A DNA stretch of 14,565 nucleotides, taken from NCBI GenBank assembly GCA_002505935.1, contig DAWL01000120.1, positions 5,474-20,038 on the forward strand, written 5' to 3'. Both the position numbers and the translations under genes were made by a program. Of this stretch, positions 13,933 through 14,565 are shown one piece after another. Under the pieces are notes generated by a model. That model did not search any database and was not told the DNA's origin. It saw only the letters and a program-made list of their open reading frames with translations. The stretch's first letter is position 1; every line of letters begins with the position of its first letter. Source of the stretch: Euryarchaeota archaeon UBA226. GTDB lineage: Archaea; Thermoplasmatota; Poseidoniia; Poseidoniales; Poseidoniaceae.

Positions 13933-14565
13933 ATGTTCAGAGTGAAAGAGTTAGGCAGCATCGCGATGATTCTATTCTTCTTATTGCCATCTTTGGCCTT
14001 GTTTGGAAGTGTATCCCCTGTTAGCGCAGAGAGTGTTGAAGAGGAAGGTTGGTGGGTTGATACCACAGTTGATAGAGACCGTAATGGAATCGGGGACATG
14101 GTTGAGTATCATCAAGCAAATCCTATCTTTTTGGACGATGCGGGTACTTTGCCCGTCATAGTCGATTTCGATCATACTCCTACGCAGCAGGATATTGAGA
14201 TGCTTGAAAGGGAAGTTGACTTCCAGATGGAATGGAACCTGTATCTCATCGATGCAGTTAGCGGCCGCGTACATGTGCAAGACCTCTTGACCCTGAGAGA
14301 TCTTCCTGGTGTTGTAATGATTGAGCTGGACGGGATTCTTGAGGTTCAGATGGAAGATGTAGTTCCTGTGCATGGGGTGGACCTAGCATGGGAAGAAACA
14401 GGTTACGACGGTTCTGGAGTTTCGGTTGCCATAATCGATACTGGACTTGATGCTGAACACGTAGGTCTCGATGATCTGGATGATGATGATTCGACTAATG
14501 ACCCTAAGGTGGTAGCTTTCTATGACGCTGTAGCCTCACCGGGTGAAACCAATGGTACTACTGCA
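13933..14565 (+). CDS. Secreted subtilisin-family (S8) serine protease, N-terminal part
   Basis: Runs off the right edge after 211 residues with the frame still open. A signal peptide (about 1-32, basic FRVKE then a long hydrophobic stretch ending VSAES) sends it out of the cell. DRDRNGIGDMVE (47-58) is a calcium-binding loop of the D-x-D-x-N-G-x-x-D-x-x-E kind. Residues 74-145 look like a propeptide of the I9 type, with LPVIVDFDHTP at the start and a D-L-P-G-V-V segment at 123-127. The protease domain begins near 150: DGSGVSVAIIDTGLDAEHVG (159-178) holds the catalytic Asp169. The His and Ser of the triad lie beyond the edge, so activity cannot be confirmed. ATG 13933 gives the best signal peptide; an in-frame GTG at 13924 is possible. 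Proteases of this type in marine archaea are thought to digest external protein. Confidence 0.88.
   Translation, partial: MFRVKELGSIAMILFFLLPSLALFGSVSPVSAESVEEEGWWVDTTVDRDRNGIGDMVEYHQANPIFLDDAGTLPVIVDFDHTPTQQDIEMLEREVDFQMEWNLYLIDAVSGRVHVQDLLTLRDLPGVVMIELDGILEVQMEDVVPVHGVDLAWEETGYDGSGVSVAIIDTGLDAEHVGLDDLDDDDSTNDPKVVAFYDAVASPGETNGTTA

Overview
The window looks like a piece of an archaeal chromosome, most likely a marine euryarchaeon of the Group II (Ca. Poseidoniales) kind or a close relative. The evidence is a shikimate kinase tail of the archaeal GHMP type, several secreted or surface proteins with Asp-rich motifs, a MoxR/DUF58 membrane cassette, and strong GAGGTGA ribosome sites next to apparently leaderless genes. 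The lineage is an inference; no rRNA or other marker gene is present. Coding density is very high, no gap exceeds about 120 bases, and I see no tRNA, rRNA, CRISPR or insertion sequence.

Region 1 (1-2688, + strand) is an amino-acid biosynthesis run: the end of shikimate kinase, chorismate synthase, and an aspartate-kinase-like protein whose start overlaps the chorismate synthase stop. Many archaea lack the classical DAHP route and start aromatic synthesis from aspartate semialdehyde, so an aspartate kinase here makes metabolic sense.

Region 2 (2689-7744, - strand) is a four-gene operon read right to left: a DUF4350-like membrane-anchored protein, a MoxR AAA+ ATPase with an Ala/Pro-rich N-terminal tail, a DUF58 (vWA-like) protein and a six-helix membrane protein. 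Such cassettes are thought to assemble or mature complexes at the membrane. The last gene of this operon meets the aspartate kinase gene stop to stop with no base between.

Region 3 (7860-13254, - strand) is the most striking part: a complete three-subunit molybdenum hydroxylase in the order small [2Fe-2S] subunit, large Mo subunit, FAD subunit, followed by a translationally coupled secreted, C-terminally anchored protein. The FAD subunit carries the cysteine-rich insertion that distinguishes 4-hydroxybenzoyl-CoA reductase (HcrB) from ordinary xanthine-dehydrogenase-type flavin subunits, and the gene order matches hcrCAB. The large subunit has unusual N- and C-terminal extensions. Substrate and direction of the reaction are unknown.

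Region 4 (13255-14565) holds the divergent promoter region with a perfect 17-base inverted repeat, a thioredoxin-fold (TlpA-like) lipoprotein on the + strand, a second perfect stem-loop, and the start of a secreted subtilisin-family protease that runs off the window.
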